DNA from: Deltaproteobacteria bacterium
Lineage (GTDB): Bacteria; Desulfobacterota; Desulfomonilia; UBA1062
Assembly: GCA_018434685.1 (NCBI GenBank)
Contig: JAHDOV010000013.1
Location: 124,001-188,000 of the forward strand
DNA length: 64,000 bases
Reading direction: 5' to 3'
Part shown: positions 8,664-18,932 of the stretch, one piece after another
How positions within the stretch are numbered: the stretch's first letter is position 1
How the letters are laid out: every line of letters begins with the position of its first letter
Notes under the pieces: model-generated
Database searches by the model: none
The model's input: only the letters and a program-made list of their open reading frames with translations
Told to the model about the DNA's origin: nothing
Program-made: the position numbers and the translations under genes

Positions 8664-10481
8664 TCACTCCTGTTCGGAGATCCTGAAGTCGTATCCGCAG
8701 GCATGGAGTGTTGTCCAGCCTCTCTCTTCCGTGGCGGAATAGGTGTTCCCCCGGTTCCGCCCGAGTCCCATGACCACGGCCTGAGAGTCGCTTAAGGGTT
8801 CGAGCGCCAGGGTCATCGTGTACTCCTGCGGACCGGCCATGGTAGCATCGGCAAGAAGAAAACCATCCTCCATGCGGAGCTCGATGCCTCTTATGTAGAT
8901 GCCATCGTCCCCATGGGTCGCATTTATATACCGGCCCATTCTCTTGAGCCATGCAGGCGGGATTGCAACAGGGCTGATACGCGTTCCCATGAGTACCAGG
9001 GTATCGTTCCTGTTGCCGGCCATGACCCGGCGCCCTGCGACATCCTGGAAGGAAATGACCATCTCATCAAAGGGCGGAGTCTTCCGGGGAAGAAACCCGA
9101 AGAGGCAGCTAGAGACACTGAAGGTACCATCCTGTCTCGGCTCCAGGATCAATGACCTGTCCTTGATAACAGCGGTGAGCTTATTCCCGTCTGCGCCGAT
9201 GGAGGTCACCCCGAAGACGGTATCGTAGTATCCCTCGTATGTTGCCAGCTCTGCCTCGTTCAGCGTGATTCCCGGTGAAGGTTCCTTCTTTCCGGGAAAA
9301 GGCCTGCCGATCTTTGCCTCGAACAGGGATTCCAGGGCCTCCATACAGACCTGGCCTGCCATGTCTGCCCCTTCAACACAGTTGGTCAGGACGATAGCGG
9401 CCAGTTTCCGGTCTGTGATGGCGTACATCTCGCTGAAAAAGGCTACTGCTGAGCCGTCGTGGCCAATAATGGCTCCCACCCCCGGTTTTTCCGAAATCAT
9501 CCAGTTCAGACCGATCTTCAGATCCAGGTCCAGGGGGATACCGCTGTTCTGTACGCTCAACATCCTGGCCAGAGTCTCGGGGCTGACGATCTGCGTATCC
9601 CCTGCCCTGCCCCCTGCAAAGATCATCTTCATGAAACGGCTCATATCGACTACATTCGAATACAGTGATCCAGCCGGCATATCCCGCAGACAAAAGAGCT
9701 CCTGTTCTTTCCTGTTATGGTAGCCTTTTGCATAAAGCCCTTCGAGATCGTCTCTTCGTACGAATGATGACCGGTCCATGCCCATGGGAACAAGCACTTC
9801 GTGCTCCATGTAGTCGGCAAAACTCCTGGCGCTCAACTCCTCGATCAACCGGCCCAGGATACTCATGCCGAGGTTGGAATAGGAAAAGACAAAATCCGGC
9901 GGAAATGCGGTATACTCGTCTTTCAGTCCCGCTATGAGCTGTTCCAGGCTCTCCGGCTTCCTCGTATACATGCCCCTGAGATAGTCCGAAGGGAGCCCTG
10001 AATGATGGGTCATGATGTTCCTCGCGGTAATGGCCACGGTATCTGGAAATCTTGATTTTATAGTGAATTCAGGAAGATAGACATTAACGGGTGCATCGAT
10101 GTCCACATGCCCCGCCTGCGCAAGCTGCATCACGGCAGTTGCCGTGATGAGCTTCGAGATGGAACCGACCCGGTAGAGTGTATTCTTGGTGGCCGGGATC
10201 CCTTCAGCAAGGTCGGCATATCCGAAACCCCGCGCCCAGACAACTTCCTGGTCGTCCACCAGTGCAATGCTCAGACCCACCACCTTGTTCTTTTTCATGG
10301 ACCTCTCTATGTAGTTGTTCAAATATGCCACCATGACTTCGTAGCCTGTCCCTGCGGTGAAATCCGGACGCTTGGGCATGAGGGTACACCCTTGAATCAT
10401 CAGGACAAAGACCAGAAGACCACACACTACACCTTTAGCAGAGCTCTCTTGCCGGGGACCTTCCAATCGGACACCTCCCAT
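8664..10481 (-). CDS. Serine beta-lactamase-fold lipoprotein (class C / esterase-like)
   Basis: 605 residues with a lipoprotein signal: the hydrophobic stretch ends MIQGC, placing the lipidated cysteine near residue 32. The beta-lactamase/DD-peptidase fold shows the SxxK motif as SISK (Ser107-Lys110), YSN in FSYSNLGMS, and HDG in IIGHDGSAV in place of the KTG triad. Below about residue 400 is a C-terminal extension typical of Pab87/EstB-like peptidases and esterases. Substrate is unknown: peptidase, esterase or cell-wall activity is possible. The ATG at 10481 lacks a binding site, while GGAGGT inside the first codons is well placed for a TTG start at 10466. Confidence 0.85.
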   Translation of the reverse strand: MGGVRLEGPRQESSAKGVVCGLLVFVLMIQGCTLMPKRPDFTAGTGYEVMVAYLNNYIERSMKKNKVVGLSIALVDDQEVVWARGFGYADLAEGIPATKNTLYRVGSISKLITATAVMQLAQAGHVDIDAPVNVYLPEFTIKSRFPDTVAITARNIMTHHSGLPSDYLRGMYTRKPESLEQLIAGLKDEYTAFPPDFVFSYSNLGMSILGRLIEELSARSFADYMEHEVLVPMGMDRSSFVRRDDLEGLYAKGYHNRKEQELFCLRDMPAGSLYSNVVDMSRFMKMIFAGGRAGDTQIVSPETLARMLSVQNSGIPLDLDLKIGLNWMISEKPGVGAIIGHDGSAVAFFSEMYAITDRKLAAIVLTNCVEGADMAGQVCMEALESLFEAKIGRPFPGKKEPSPGITLNEAELATYEGYYDTVFGVTSIGADGNKLTAVIKDRSLILEPRQDGTFSVSSCLFGFLPRKTPPFDEMVISFQDVAGRRVMAGNRNDTLVLMGTRISPVAIPPAWLKRMGRYINATHGDDGIYIRGIELRMEDGFLLADATMAGPQEYTMTLALEPLSDSQAVVMGLGRNRGNTYSATEERGWTTLHACGYDFRISEQE

Positions 10482-10712
10482 GTGTGCCGGTTACACATCA
10501 TTGCAGAACATGGCCTGCGGAACTCTCACTATTTCCTTAGGCTTATGGTATACTATAATGAGTTGGTGAAAGAGAAAATCAAGAGCTCTCCTCCACAGGG
10601 CCTGATATGGCCCGCTGCAGGAGAAGCTGCTTCTTCCCTGATGCGGATTGAGAGATCAGTGCCGAGGCCTCTTGGCTCCAGGCTTTCTCACCACACTATT
10701 GCTTTTAGAAGA

Positions 10713-10742
10713 TTAAGACATTACCTAACTACTTAAGATAAT
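10713..10742 (+). promoter_or_regulatory. Promoter for the multi-PAS histidine kinase
   Basis: TTAAGA (10713-10718), 18-base spacer, GATAAT (10737-10742). Transcription would start about 85 bases before the kinase ATG. A second TATAAT at 10554-10559 lacks a good -35. The rest of the 10482-10835 gap holds no convincing gene. Confidence 0.45.
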
Positions 10743-10835
10743 ATTTTTTAAACTCATCAAAACAGGCCTGGTTGCCTACAGGGACAATCACGGCAAAAGG
10801 CATTGAATTCCAGCCGGGAGAGCAGACAGTTGGCT

Positions 10836-13800
10836 ATGGACAACAAAGATAAATCAACATGGATAAAGGTGATTTCGGTATTTGTCCTGCTCGTTGTTCT
10901 TGTGTGGATCGATGAATTGTTCGATTTCCCGGAAATATTTTTTGGTATCGAGCAGACACGAGCGAACTGGCCTGAGTCCGTAATGGAGACGATCCTGATA
11001 GTTGCTGTAGGCTTTTTCACGGTCTCCCGGCTCTTCCCTCGAAAGAGAAGGCTCCTTCCGGCAGCAGCAGTGAAAGAAAAACACCCTGTCTGGGGTCCGA
11101 TCGTCCTCGCCTTTGTGGTACTGTGTCTCGTCATATGGCTCAATGAGATCATCGATTTACCCTATCTGCTCCTGAAAGGGGAGAAGACCCCCATCAACTG
11201 GCCCGAGGCTCTGGTGGAAACCATTGTTGTCCTCATCGTAGGTATATTCGCTGTTTCAATCCTCATCCGCAGCACCGCCGAGCGCTCCCAGGTGCAGGAC
11301 CTCTTTTTCACCACCTTCTATTTCAATCCCATTCCCGCCACGATCACCTCCCTCTCGGAAGGGAGGATCATGCATGCAAACAAGGCTTTCTTTACATCCA
11401 CCGGGTACACCCCGGAGGACATCAACGGGAAGTCCATCAGGGACCTGAACCTGTGGGCACAACCCTCAAAGCGCGAAGAAATCGTGCGTGAACTCATTGA
11501 GGCAGGCACTGTGAGGGATATGGAGGTGCAGGTGAGAGATGCACGCGGCGATATCCGTACCTCCCTGTATTCAGCCCAGATAATCAACTATCTGGATGAA
11601 CCGCATATCCTTGCAATGGCAATAGATATTACAGACCGCAAGAAGGCCGAGGAGGCACTCGTGCACGAGGATTCACGCCTCGAGGCCCTGCTTAAGCTGA
11701 ACCAGATGATCGACTCGCCCGAGCATGAACTGACGCACTTTGCCATGGAGGAGGGTGTCCGGCTGACCGGGAGCACGCTTGGATACATCGCCTTCTCCAA
11801 CGAGGACGAAAGCGTCTTCTCCATGTATGCCTGGTCTGCAGGCGCCATGAAGGAATGCACGGTCAAGGACAAGTCATTCGACTATCCACTCACCGGTATG
11901 GGGCTGTGGGGCGAGGCCGTCCGACAGCGAAGACCCGTGATCACGAACGACTATCAGTCACCGAACATCCACAAGAAGGGGGTGCCGGCGGGGCATGTGA
12001 CGCTGGTCCGGCATATGAATGTGCCCATATTCGACGGCAGCAGGATCGTTGTCGTTGCAGGGGTCGCCAACAAGGAAACCGACTATGACGAAGCAGACGT
12101 GCGCCAGCTCACCCTCTTGATGAGCGGCATGTGGCGCATCATCCAGCGCAAGCAGGCAGAAGAATCGTTCCTCAAGGCCGAGGCCAAATACCGCAACATG
12201 TTCATGCACATGATGAACGGGGTTGCTGCATATAAGGCCATAAACGACGGCAAGGATTTCATATTCATCGACTTGAACAAAGCCGCTGAAGAGATCGACA
12301 ACGTGAAGAAGGAGGACGTGCTGGGCAAGCGCGTGCTGGAGATCTTTCCCGGGATTCACGATTATGGTCTGCTCGATGTCCTGCAACGGGTATGGACCAC
12401 GGGCAGGTCGGAACATTTTCCCCTGACCTATTATAAGGACGATCGGATCGAAGGGTGGCGGGAAAACTATGTGTATAAACTCCCTTCAGGAGAGCTCATC
12501 GCGGTGTACAGCGACGAGACCCTCCGCAAGAAAACAGAGGAAGAACTTTATCAACGGCAGCGGGAGCTCGTAACCCTCCTGGGAAATCTCCCCGGTATGG
12601 CCTACCGGTGCAGAAACGACAAGGACTGGACCATGGAATTCATCAGCGAGGGCTGTACAGCGCTCACCGGGTATGCCCCGTCCGATCTTGTCGGCAATAA
12701 AAAGATTTCCTATGGCCAGCTGGTGCACCCGGACGACCGAGACATGGTAAGGCAGAGTGTTCAGTCTGCAGTGAGAGAAAGGAAGCACTTTCAGATGACC
12801 TATCGAATCATCACTGCAGGCGGCAGGGAACGATGGGTCTGGGAGCAGGGTATCGGGATATTCTCGGCCGAGGGGACTCTGGTCTCGCTGGAGGGATTCA
12901 TCTTGGATACAACAGCTCAGAGACTGGCCCAGAGTGAACTTCGCAGAAGCGAAGAAAAGTTCTCCAAGGCCTTTCATGCAAGTCCGGACTGGATAACCAT
13001 CTCGACGTTGAAGGACGGCATCTATATCGATGTGAACGAGGCCTTTCTGAACATCTCAGGATATTCCCTCGGGGAGGTCATCGGACGTTCGGCTATCGAA
13101 CTGGGCATCTGGGAACAACCGGAAGATCGCGAGGCCATGGTCAGCAAGGTCAGGGAACAGGGAGGTGTCCGGAATCAAGAGGCGAGGTTGCGCACCAAAC
13201 AGGGCGTGATCCTGACCATGCTGTGGTCGGCAGAGCAGTTTGAATTCGGCGGGGAGGCATGCATCCTGTCCATAATCCGCGATATCACCGACAGGAAGAA
13301 CATGGAAGAACGTCTGAGACACTCCGGCAAGCAGCTGCGTGAACTCTACAAATACCTCCAGGAATCCATAGAGGAAGAGAGAACCCGTATTTCACGGGAA
13401 ATTCACGATGTGCTGGGGCAGGAATTAACGGTTCTGGGGCTTGACCTGGCTTATCTGACCAGGAAGATACCGCAAGACCGCACAGAACTGCTCCAGAGAT
13501 CAGCACAGATGTCGCAGCATATTGAGATGTCCATTGAGTCCGTCAGAAGGATCTCCATGAATTTGCGCCCCCCGATGCTCGACCAGCTGGGGCTTGTTTC
13601 TGCAATTCAATGGCAGGCCGAAGATTTCCGGAAACGAACCGGGACCGCCTGCACGCTGAAGATCGATCCGACCATAGTTGTCAAGAACAGGAATCTCTCT
13701 ACTGCCGTCTTCCGGGTGTTCCAGGAAACCTTGACGAATATTACGCGTCATGCACATGCCACAGAGGTTCTTGTCGAGTTGAGCAGGGATGATGACAGCC

Positions 13801-13991
13801 TGGCATTAACCGTCAGCGACAACGGCGTAGGCATCCAGAAAGAAAAGATCCTCAACCCGAAATCCTTCGGCCTCATAGGGATGCGCGAGCGCGTCAAGGA
13901 CTGGGGGGGAGACATTCAGATATCCGGCAGAAAAGGCAGAGGAACCACAGTGAAGGTAACCATGCCCGTCAAGGCGAAAAAAAAGCCCTGA
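10836..13991 (+). CDS. Membrane histidine kinase: duplicated 2-TM sensor, PAS/GAF/PAS domains, NarX-type kinase core
   Basis: About 1051 residues from the ATG at 10836; a TTG 33 bases upstream is an alternative start. Order: two 59-residue membrane repeats (residues 9-67 and 86-144, see separate entry), PAS (about 155-275), GAF (about 280-440), three more PAS domains, a HisKA_3 dimerisation domain with ISREIHDVLGQE (phospho-His857), and a HATPase domain (FQETLTNITRHAHA, SDNGVGI, GLIGMRERV). This is the NarX/DegS class that normally pairs with a LuxR-type regulator, but no response regulator is adjacent. Input signals are unknown. It converges with an acyltransferase gene. Confidence 0.9.
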   Translation: MDNKDKSTWIKVISVFVLLVVLVWIDELFDFPEIFFGIEQTRANWPESVMETILIVAVGFFTVSRLFPRKRRLLPAAAVKEKHPVWGPIVLAFVVLCLVIWLNEIIDLPYLLLKGEKTPINWPEALVETIVVLIVGIFAVSILIRSTAERSQVQDLFFTTFYFNPIPATITSLSEGRIMHANKAFFTSTGYTPEDINGKSIRDLNLWAQPSKREEIVRELIEAGTVRDMEVQVRDARGDIRTSLYSAQIINYLDEPHILAMAIDITDRKKAEEALVHEDSRLEALLKLNQMIDSPEHELTHFAMEEGVRLTGSTLGYIAFSNEDESVFSMYAWSAGAMKECTVKDKSFDYPLTGMGLWGEAVRQRRPVITNDYQSPNIHKKGVPAGHVTLVRHMNVPIFDGSRIVVVAGVANKETDYDEADVRQLTLLMSGMWRIIQRKQAEESFLKAEAKYRNMFMHMMNGVAAYKAINDGKDFIFIDLNKAAEEIDNVKKEDVLGKRVLEIFPGIHDYGLLDVLQRVWTTGRSEHFPLTYYKDDRIEGWRENYVYKLPSGELIAVYSDETLRKKTEEELYQRQRELVTLLGNLPGMAYRCRNDKDWTMEFISEGCTALTGYAPSDLVGNKKISYGQLVHPDDRDMVRQSVQSAVRERKHFQMTYRIITAGGRERWVWEQGIGIFSAEGTLVSLEGFILDTTAQRLAQSELRRSEEKFSKAFHASPDWITISTLKDGIYIDVNEAFLNISGYSLGEVIGRSAIELGIWEQPEDREAMVSKVREQGGVRNQEARLRTKQGVILTMLWSAEQFEFGGEACILSIIRDITDRKNMEERLRHSGKQLRELYKYLQESIEEERTRISREIHDVLGQELTVLGLDLAYLTRKIPQDRTELLQRSAQMSQHIEMSIESVRRISMNLRPPMLDQLGLVSAIQWQAEDFRKRTGTACTLKIDPTIVVKNRNLSTAVFRVFQETLTNITRHAHATEVLVELSRDDDSLALTVSDNGVGIQKEKILNPKSFGLIGMRERVKDWGGDIQISGRKGRGTTVKVTMPVKAKKKP
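10860..11267 (+). repeat. Two tandem copies of a 59-residue membrane sensor repeat (kinase 1)
   Basis: Copy 1 is encoded at 10860-11036 and copy 2 at 11091-11267, separated by an 18-residue basic linker. Each copy has a hydrophobic helix, a short polar loop with W-x2-E-x2-D-x-P and T-x2-NW-x-E, and a second helix with G-x-F-x2-S. Both copies align without gaps to the two copies in the kinase at 52849-54429. Confidence 0.85.
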
Positions 13992-14053
13992 AGAATGAAG
14001 GTATTCCGGACGGAGAAGTCAGCCCCCGATGTCTCTACCTGCAATGAATCTCA

Positions 14054-14680
14054 TCAGTCATCCGTGCCGGTCTTCTTATACTGCCTGGGTGGGATGGCTG
14101 CCATGCTGGATTTCTCGGGATACTTCCCGGAGATGTCCGCATAGAAATTGTGGATGGCATACATATCGCGCTCGATGTCCCCGGTGGGGATCACGACCGG
14201 GCCGATACCACCGGCCTTGCGACGGAAATCGATGAATCCCAGCACGATAGGAACCCCGGCACCGTACGCGATATGATAGAAACCGGTCTTCCAGTAGCTC
14301 ACCTTGTTGCGGGTTCCCTCCGGGGGCACGACGATGACCAGGTTCTCGTGTCTATTGAAGACCTCTATGGTGTGGTCCACCACATTGTGCGAGGTGCTGC
14401 GGTCAATGGGGATGCCTCCCAGCCAGCGCATGACAGACCCGAACGGTCTCTTGAACAGAGAGGCCTTGCCCATCCAGTACACCTTGAGGTTCAGGGCAAA
14501 GGCCAGGAACATGGTGATGGGGAAGTCCCAGTTGGATGTATGGGGAGCGGCGATCATTACACACTTGGGAGAATCGGGCAGCCTCCCCTCGTAGCGCCAG
14601 CCGAAGATCCTGAGGTATGCGAGGGAGAACCAGCGGAGAATCGTTCTGATGAGGGGGGTGTCAAACACGGTGTAGTGCAT
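14054..14680 (-). CDS. Lysophospholipid acyltransferase-like protein (PlsC superfamily)
   Basis: 208 residues from the ATG at 14680, which has AGGAG 8 bases upstream. The glycerolipid acyltransferase motifs are HTSNWD (HX4D catalytic pair, about residue 48) and PPEGTRN for acceptor phosphate binding. An N-terminal hydrophobic stretch could dip into the membrane. It transfers an acyl chain to a lysolipid or related acceptor. The motif spelling differs from the second, more classical PlsC at 57310-58077, so a specialised acceptor is likely. It converges with the kinase at 10836. Confidence 0.82.
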   Translation of the reverse strand: MHYTVFDTPLIRTILRWFSLAYLRIFGWRYEGRLPDSPKCVMIAAPHTSNWDFPITMFLAFALNLKVYWMGKASLFKRPFGSVMRWLGGIPIDRSTSHNVVDHTIEVFNRHENLVIVVPPEGTRNKVSYWKTGFYHIAYGAGVPIVLGFIDFRRKAGGIGPVVIPTGDIERDMYAIHNFYADISGKYPEKSSMAAIPPRQYKKTGTDD

Positions 14681-14972
14681 TAGACTGCTCCTTTCTCGTG
14701 AAGCACAAGGTGCATATGAATACCACAAAACCCTTCAGAATCATTGTAAAACTACTGCAAACACCTCGCTGGTTCCGCATGCATCTCTCGTACAGGGTGT
14801 TCTCACGGCACCGGCTGCTGCACCGGCCCGGAGTCCGGCAGCGTGACTGATCGAAAATCAGGACAGTTGAGGGCCCTCACCAGCAAGAAATGTATTGCAA
14901 CGCGGCTGCACGTAGTATATTGCACTGTTCACTGTCTGGGGGTCACGCTCATGCAGGGGGGAGACGATTATC

Positions 14973-16811
14973 ATGAAACAGCTTCAAAGGAATGAACACA
15001 TCAGGAATGTTGCCATCATAGCCCATGTCGACCATGGAAAGACCACCCTGGTGGATGCCATGTTCCGTCAGAGCGGCGTATTCCGGGAGGGACAGGAGAT
15101 TGAAACCAGGGTCATGGACAGCATGGAACTGGAACGCGAACGCGGCATAACCATCGCAGCCAAGAACTGCTCCGTGCTCTGGAACGGCGTCAAGATCAAT
15201 ATCATCGACACACCGGGCCATGCCGACTTCGGCGGTGAGGTGGAACGCGCACTCTCCATGGCCGACGGTGCCATTCTGCTCGTGGACGCATCCGAGGGCC
15301 CACTTCCCCAGACGCGCTTTGTCCTGAAAAAAACCCTGGAAGCCGGCCTCAAGGTGATCGTGGTCATCAACAAGATCGACCGCAAGGACGCACGGCCAGA
15401 CCAGGTACTCAACGAGATATACGACCTCTTTATCGACCTCAATGCAGACGATTCCCTGATCGATTTCCGCTACCTGTATGCCATCGGGCGCGAAGGGATA
15501 GTCAAGAAAACGCTCACGGAAGACTGCAACAACCTGCATGTCCTCTTCGATACCATCCTCTCCGAGATCCCTGCCCCGGCGTACGACCCTGAGGAGCCCT
15601 TCCAGATGCTCGTAGCGGACCTCGACTACTCCGATTATCTCGGCAGGCTCGCCATCGGCCGGATCTTTCACGGACACGTTTCGGGTAATGACTCGCTGCA
15701 GTGTATCAACGCCGAGGGCGAACATAAGCCGCTTAGGGTCACCAAGCTGCAGAGCTATCAGGGAGTTACCTTCCATGAGGCCGAAAGCGCCCAGCCCGGA
15801 GATATCGTGGTGCTCTCGGGTATAGAAAACGTGATGATCGGCGATACCATCTGCACACAGGAGTCTCCAAAGGCATTGAAACGCATCATCGTGGATGAGC
15901 CGACCGTATCCATGCGCATCACTGCCAACAATTCCCCCCTGGCAGGCAGGGAGGGCACCTATGTGCAGTCAAACCGGATTTTTGAGCGCCTCAGGAAAGA
16001 GACCCTGCGCAACGTGGCCATCAGGCTGGAGGTTCCACCGGAGAAAGATTGCTTCATTATCAAGGGCAGGGGCGAATTCCAGCTCGCGATCCTCATCGAG
16101 ACCATGCGGCGCGAGGGATTTGAGATGTGTATCAGCCGGCCGGAGGTGATCTGCACCTACCAGGACGGCAAGGTGCTCGAACCCATCGAACATCTGTATG
16201 TGGACTGCCCCGAGGATCATCTCGGCATCGTCACCCAGAAACTCTCCGTGCGCAAGGGCAGGATGCTCAACCTGGTCAACCACGGCAGCGGCCGGGTACG
16301 GGCCGAGTTCAGCATTCCCTCGCGGGCGCTCATCGGCTTTCGCGACGAATTCCTCACCGACACCAAGGGCAGCGGCATCATGAACTCGTACCTCCTGGGC
16401 TACGAAGACTTCAGGGGCGTATTCCCGAGCCGTTTCACCGGCTCCATCGTTGCCGACCGGAGAGGCACCGCCGTCTCCTATGCCCTGTCCAACCTGGAAC
16501 CCAGGGGCAGGCTCTTCGTCATCCCCGGAGACGAGGTATACGAGGGCATGATCGTCGGCGAACACAGCAGAGAAAACGATATCGACGTCAATGCCTGCAA
16601 GATGAAGAAGCTCACCAACATGCGTGCTGCCGGCAAGGACGACAGCATCATGCTTTCCCCCATCATACCCATGAACCTGGAAAAGGCACTCCAGTTCATC
16701 CGCGATGACGAGATGGTGGAGGTGACCCCGAAATCCATCAGGCTGCGCAAGACCGAACTGTCCACACAGAAGCGGCATACCTTAAGCGTTGCAAAGAAGA
16801 AGGCGGGGTAG
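14973..16811 (+). CDS. typA: Ribosome-associated GTPase TypA/BipA
   Basis: 612 residues, the normal BipA length. G1 is AHVDHGKTTL, switch I includes RERGITI, G3 is DTPGHADFGGEV and G4 is NKIDR. Domain II, the EF-G-like domains III and V, and the BipA-specific C-terminal domain (GTAVSYALSNLEPRG, CKMKKLTNMRA) follow. It is an EF-G-like GTPase that helps 50S assembly and translation under stress, notably cold. GGGGGGAGACGATTATC precedes the ATG. Confidence 0.96.
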   Translation: MKQLQRNEHIRNVAIIAHVDHGKTTLVDAMFRQSGVFREGQEIETRVMDSMELERERGITIAAKNCSVLWNGVKINIIDTPGHADFGGEVERALSMADGAILLVDASEGPLPQTRFVLKKTLEAGLKVIVVINKIDRKDARPDQVLNEIYDLFIDLNADDSLIDFRYLYAIGREGIVKKTLTEDCNNLHVLFDTILSEIPAPAYDPEEPFQMLVADLDYSDYLGRLAIGRIFHGHVSGNDSLQCINAEGEHKPLRVTKLQSYQGVTFHEAESAQPGDIVVLSGIENVMIGDTICTQESPKALKRIIVDEPTVSMRITANNSPLAGREGTYVQSNRIFERLRKETLRNVAIRLEVPPEKDCFIIKGRGEFQLAILIETMRREGFEMCISRPEVICTYQDGKVLEPIEHLYVDCPEDHLGIVTQKLSVRKGRMLNLVNHGSGRVRAEFSIPSRALIGFRDEFLTDTKGSGIMNSYLLGYEDFRGVFPSRFTGSIVADRRGTAVSYALSNLEPRGRLFVIPGDEVYEGMIVGEHSRENDIDVNACKMKKLTNMRAAGKDDSIMLSPIIPMNLEKALQFIRDDEMVEVTPKSIRLRKTELSTQKRHTLSVAKKKAG

Positions 16812-16940
16812 AACTCAAGGGGGCAGGAGTCAGAATAACAACGTTGCATCGCAACAGAGCTGTGCAGCGAGTTATTTCTTCGGGATTCCGGGGAACCCTG
16901 CCACGTCCATCTCTGAGGCCGGAAGGACACTATTCCGCAG

Positions 16941-16957
16941 CCGGGCCTGAGGCCCGG
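16941..16957. terminator. GC-rich hairpin between convergent genes
   Basis: A 7-bp perfect stem (16941-16947 with 16951-16957) with loop TGA lies between the typA stop and the stop of the convergent NYN gene. No clear T run follows on either strand, so it may act mainly as a transcript-end stabiliser. Confidence 0.45.
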
Positions 16958-16988
16958 TGCCGGGTGCCTTTGTCAATCCTTCCTGCCG

Positions 16989-17819
16989 CTACTCCTCATG
17001 AATCACATTCTTGATGATATAACTGCCGGATTTTTCGTCGAGCTCGAGTTCCAGGAGCTTGCGGTCCCTGGCCTCTTCGAGTAGCCGGCTGAAAGAGCGG
17101 AAACCATAGTAGCTTTCATTGAAGCCGGGCTTCCGGCGTTTCAATGCCTGCTTCACCATCGAACCCCAGAGCTTGTCCTCCTCGCCCCGTTCTGCAAACA
17201 GTGCCTCCACGGTCTCCACCGCAAGGTCCAGGGCCATCTGCTTCTTGGCCTCCTCGGCAGCTTCCTTCTGCTGAGCCTTGCTCGGTGCACCAGCTGTGGC
17301 CTTTGCCGCCACCCTCCTTGCCTTGGGCCTCTTGGCCTCACTCTCCCGCACGAGATCGTCGTAAAAGATGAACTCGTCGCAGTTGGCGATGAGGAGATCC
17401 GACGACGAGTTCTTCACCCCCACCCCGATGACGATCTTGTTGTTCTCCCTGAGCTTGCTCACGAGCGGAGAAAAATCCGAGTCGCCGCTGATGATGACGA
17501 AGGTATCGACGTGCAGCTTGGTATAACAGAGGTCGAGGGCATCCACGACCATGCGGATATCTGCGGAATTCTTGCCGGACTGACGGACATGGGGAATCTC
17601 TATGAGTTCGAAGGATGCCTCGTGCATCACCGGTTTATAATCCTTGTAGCGCTCCCAGTCGCTGTAGGCCTTCTTGACGATGATGCTCCCCTTGAGCAGC
17701 AGCCGCTCGAGCACCTTTTTCACATCGAACTGCGGGTACTGGGCATCCCTTACCCCCAGGGCGACATTTTCAAAATCGCAGAACACTGCCATATTCTGTA
17801 TCTTTTCCTGTAAGACCAT
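16989..17819 (-). CDS. NYN (PIN-like) nuclease domain with C-terminal LOTUS/OST-HTH domain
   Basis: 276 residues from the ATG at 17819, which has GAGAGGAG upstream; 30 extra upstream codons are unsupported. The NYN domain covers about residues 9-155 and has the acidic active-site residues of the PIN-like fold: FCDFENVA at the front, DIRMVVDAL in the middle and ISGDSDFSPLV. An Ala/Lys-rich linker (about 165-205) leads to a LOTUS domain (about 208-270) reading LWGSMVKQALKRRKPGF. NYN-LOTUS proteins are thought to be RNA-processing enzymes; the target RNA is unknown. Confidence 0.85.
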   Translation of the reverse strand: MVLQEKIQNMAVFCDFENVALGVRDAQYPQFDVKKVLERLLLKGSIIVKKAYSDWERYKDYKPVMHEASFELIEIPHVRQSGKNSADIRMVVDALDLCYTKLHVDTFVIISGDSDFSPLVSKLRENNKIVIGVGVKNSSSDLLIANCDEFIFYDDLVRESEAKRPKARRVAAKATAGAPSKAQQKEAAEEAKKQMALDLAVETVEALFAERGEEDKLWGSMVKQALKRRKPGFNESYYGFRSFSRLLEEARDRKLLELELDEKSGSYIIKNVIHEE

Positions 17820-18134
17820 GTTCCTCTCCTCTCTCGATCTCCCGGCAGTTCCGGGAAACGCTGCCTTTTCTCCTGGTTCAGCCAACATCATGCAGCACTG
17901 GTGCGGCAACAGTCACTATGACTCTTTTCCTCTTTAAGCTTCTTTTCCTTCACACTGTCAAGGTGTTAAATCGCATCAAGGCCGTGATCGGGCAGGCCCG
18001 GCATCCCGAAGCAGGACCACCGTGGGCCGACTCCATGAAGGTCCCTTCCCTTCTATCCCTCCATGGCTCCATAACATGCCAGATTAACTTTCCTTTAATG
18101 AAATAATCTCCGTAAGCCGATAGGGGGGATAGCT
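17820..18134. other. Divergent intergenic region, no gene seen
   Basis: The 315 bases separate the NYN gene (minus) from the PilZ gene (plus). Apart from the ribosome binding sites next to each start (a G-rich AGGGGGGA before the PilZ ATG) I see no convincing promoter, hairpin or small frame. Confidence 0.5.
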
Positions 18135-18812
18135 ATGAAGGGCAATGAACTCGACTTTTTTGAATTCGGCAAACGCATCTGTCTGGAGATCGGGCTTCCG
18201 ATCCAGCTCAAGCTGGAGGGGGTTGCATTCCCTTTGCAGAGCGTCCTGGTAGGGATGGAGATCGACGAGTACCTCATCATAAAGATCCCCGTACAGTTTG
18301 CCAATATCAAGCACAAGCTCTTCCCGGGGATCGATATCGTCGTGAGGTACCTCTACCAGGGAATCGTCTTCGGTTTTCAGACGAAGCTCATCGAGATAAT
18401 CTCAAAACCGGTAAAGCTGCTTTTCCTGGAATATCCCAGGATCATCGAACACCATGAGCTCCGTTCGCACAAAAGAGCCCAGAGTATTTTCCCGGCAACC
18501 ATCAGAATCAAGGACAAGACCAACAACGGGGCAATTATCGATGTGAGCAAAAATGGCTGCCGCTGCCACATGCTGTCCTCAAGATCAGAGCACCTGCCCC
18601 CGGTGCAGATAGACGATGAGATCAGCATCATGTGTAAATTCCCCGGTGTCGAGGGTGACCATGAGGTGCTCGGAAAGATACGGAACATAAAAAAGAGCAG
18701 AAACGAACTTATCGTCGGCATCGAGTTTCTGAAACTGGAACTCGAGATTCATGATCTCATCAGCCAGTACATATATGCTGTCGAAGAGTTCGCGCCCTCC
18801 GCGTTGAAATAG
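18135..18812 (+). CDS. PilZ-domain c-di-GMP receptor with YcgR-like N-terminal domain
   Basis: 225 residues. The N-terminal half (about 1-105) resembles the flagellar-brake YcgR_2 domain. The C-terminal PilZ domain has the c-di-GMP-binding elements RSHKR (RxxxR, about 117-121) and DVSKNG (D/NxSxxG, about 148-153). It probably links c-di-GMP to motility or surface behaviour, though no flagellar genes are in the window. A strong AGGGGGGATAGCT binding site sets the start. Confidence 0.88.
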   Translation: MKGNELDFFEFGKRICLEIGLPIQLKLEGVAFPLQSVLVGMEIDEYLIIKIPVQFANIKHKLFPGIDIVVRYLYQGIVFGFQTKLIEIISKPVKLLFLEYPRIIEHHELRSHKRAQSIFPATIRIKDKTNNGAIIDVSKNGCRCHMLSSRSEHLPPVQIDDEISIMCKFPGVEGDHEVLGKIRNIKKSRNELIVGIEFLKLELEIHDLISQYIYAVEEFAPSALK

Positions 18813-18932
18813 AAGGCTGTCATCGCCAGAGGCTCTGTCGTATGAACCCCTGATGATTCTTCTCCTGAGCCCTGCTACGCTTCCTGGTGGTCTCCTGGGT
18901 GCCACAAGATCCGAACTGCCGCACACGAGCCG

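Noticed and set aside
14941-14986. A 14-codon frame overlapping the typA start
   Set aside because: It only includes the typA binding site and has no distinct site of its own that would decide in its favour.
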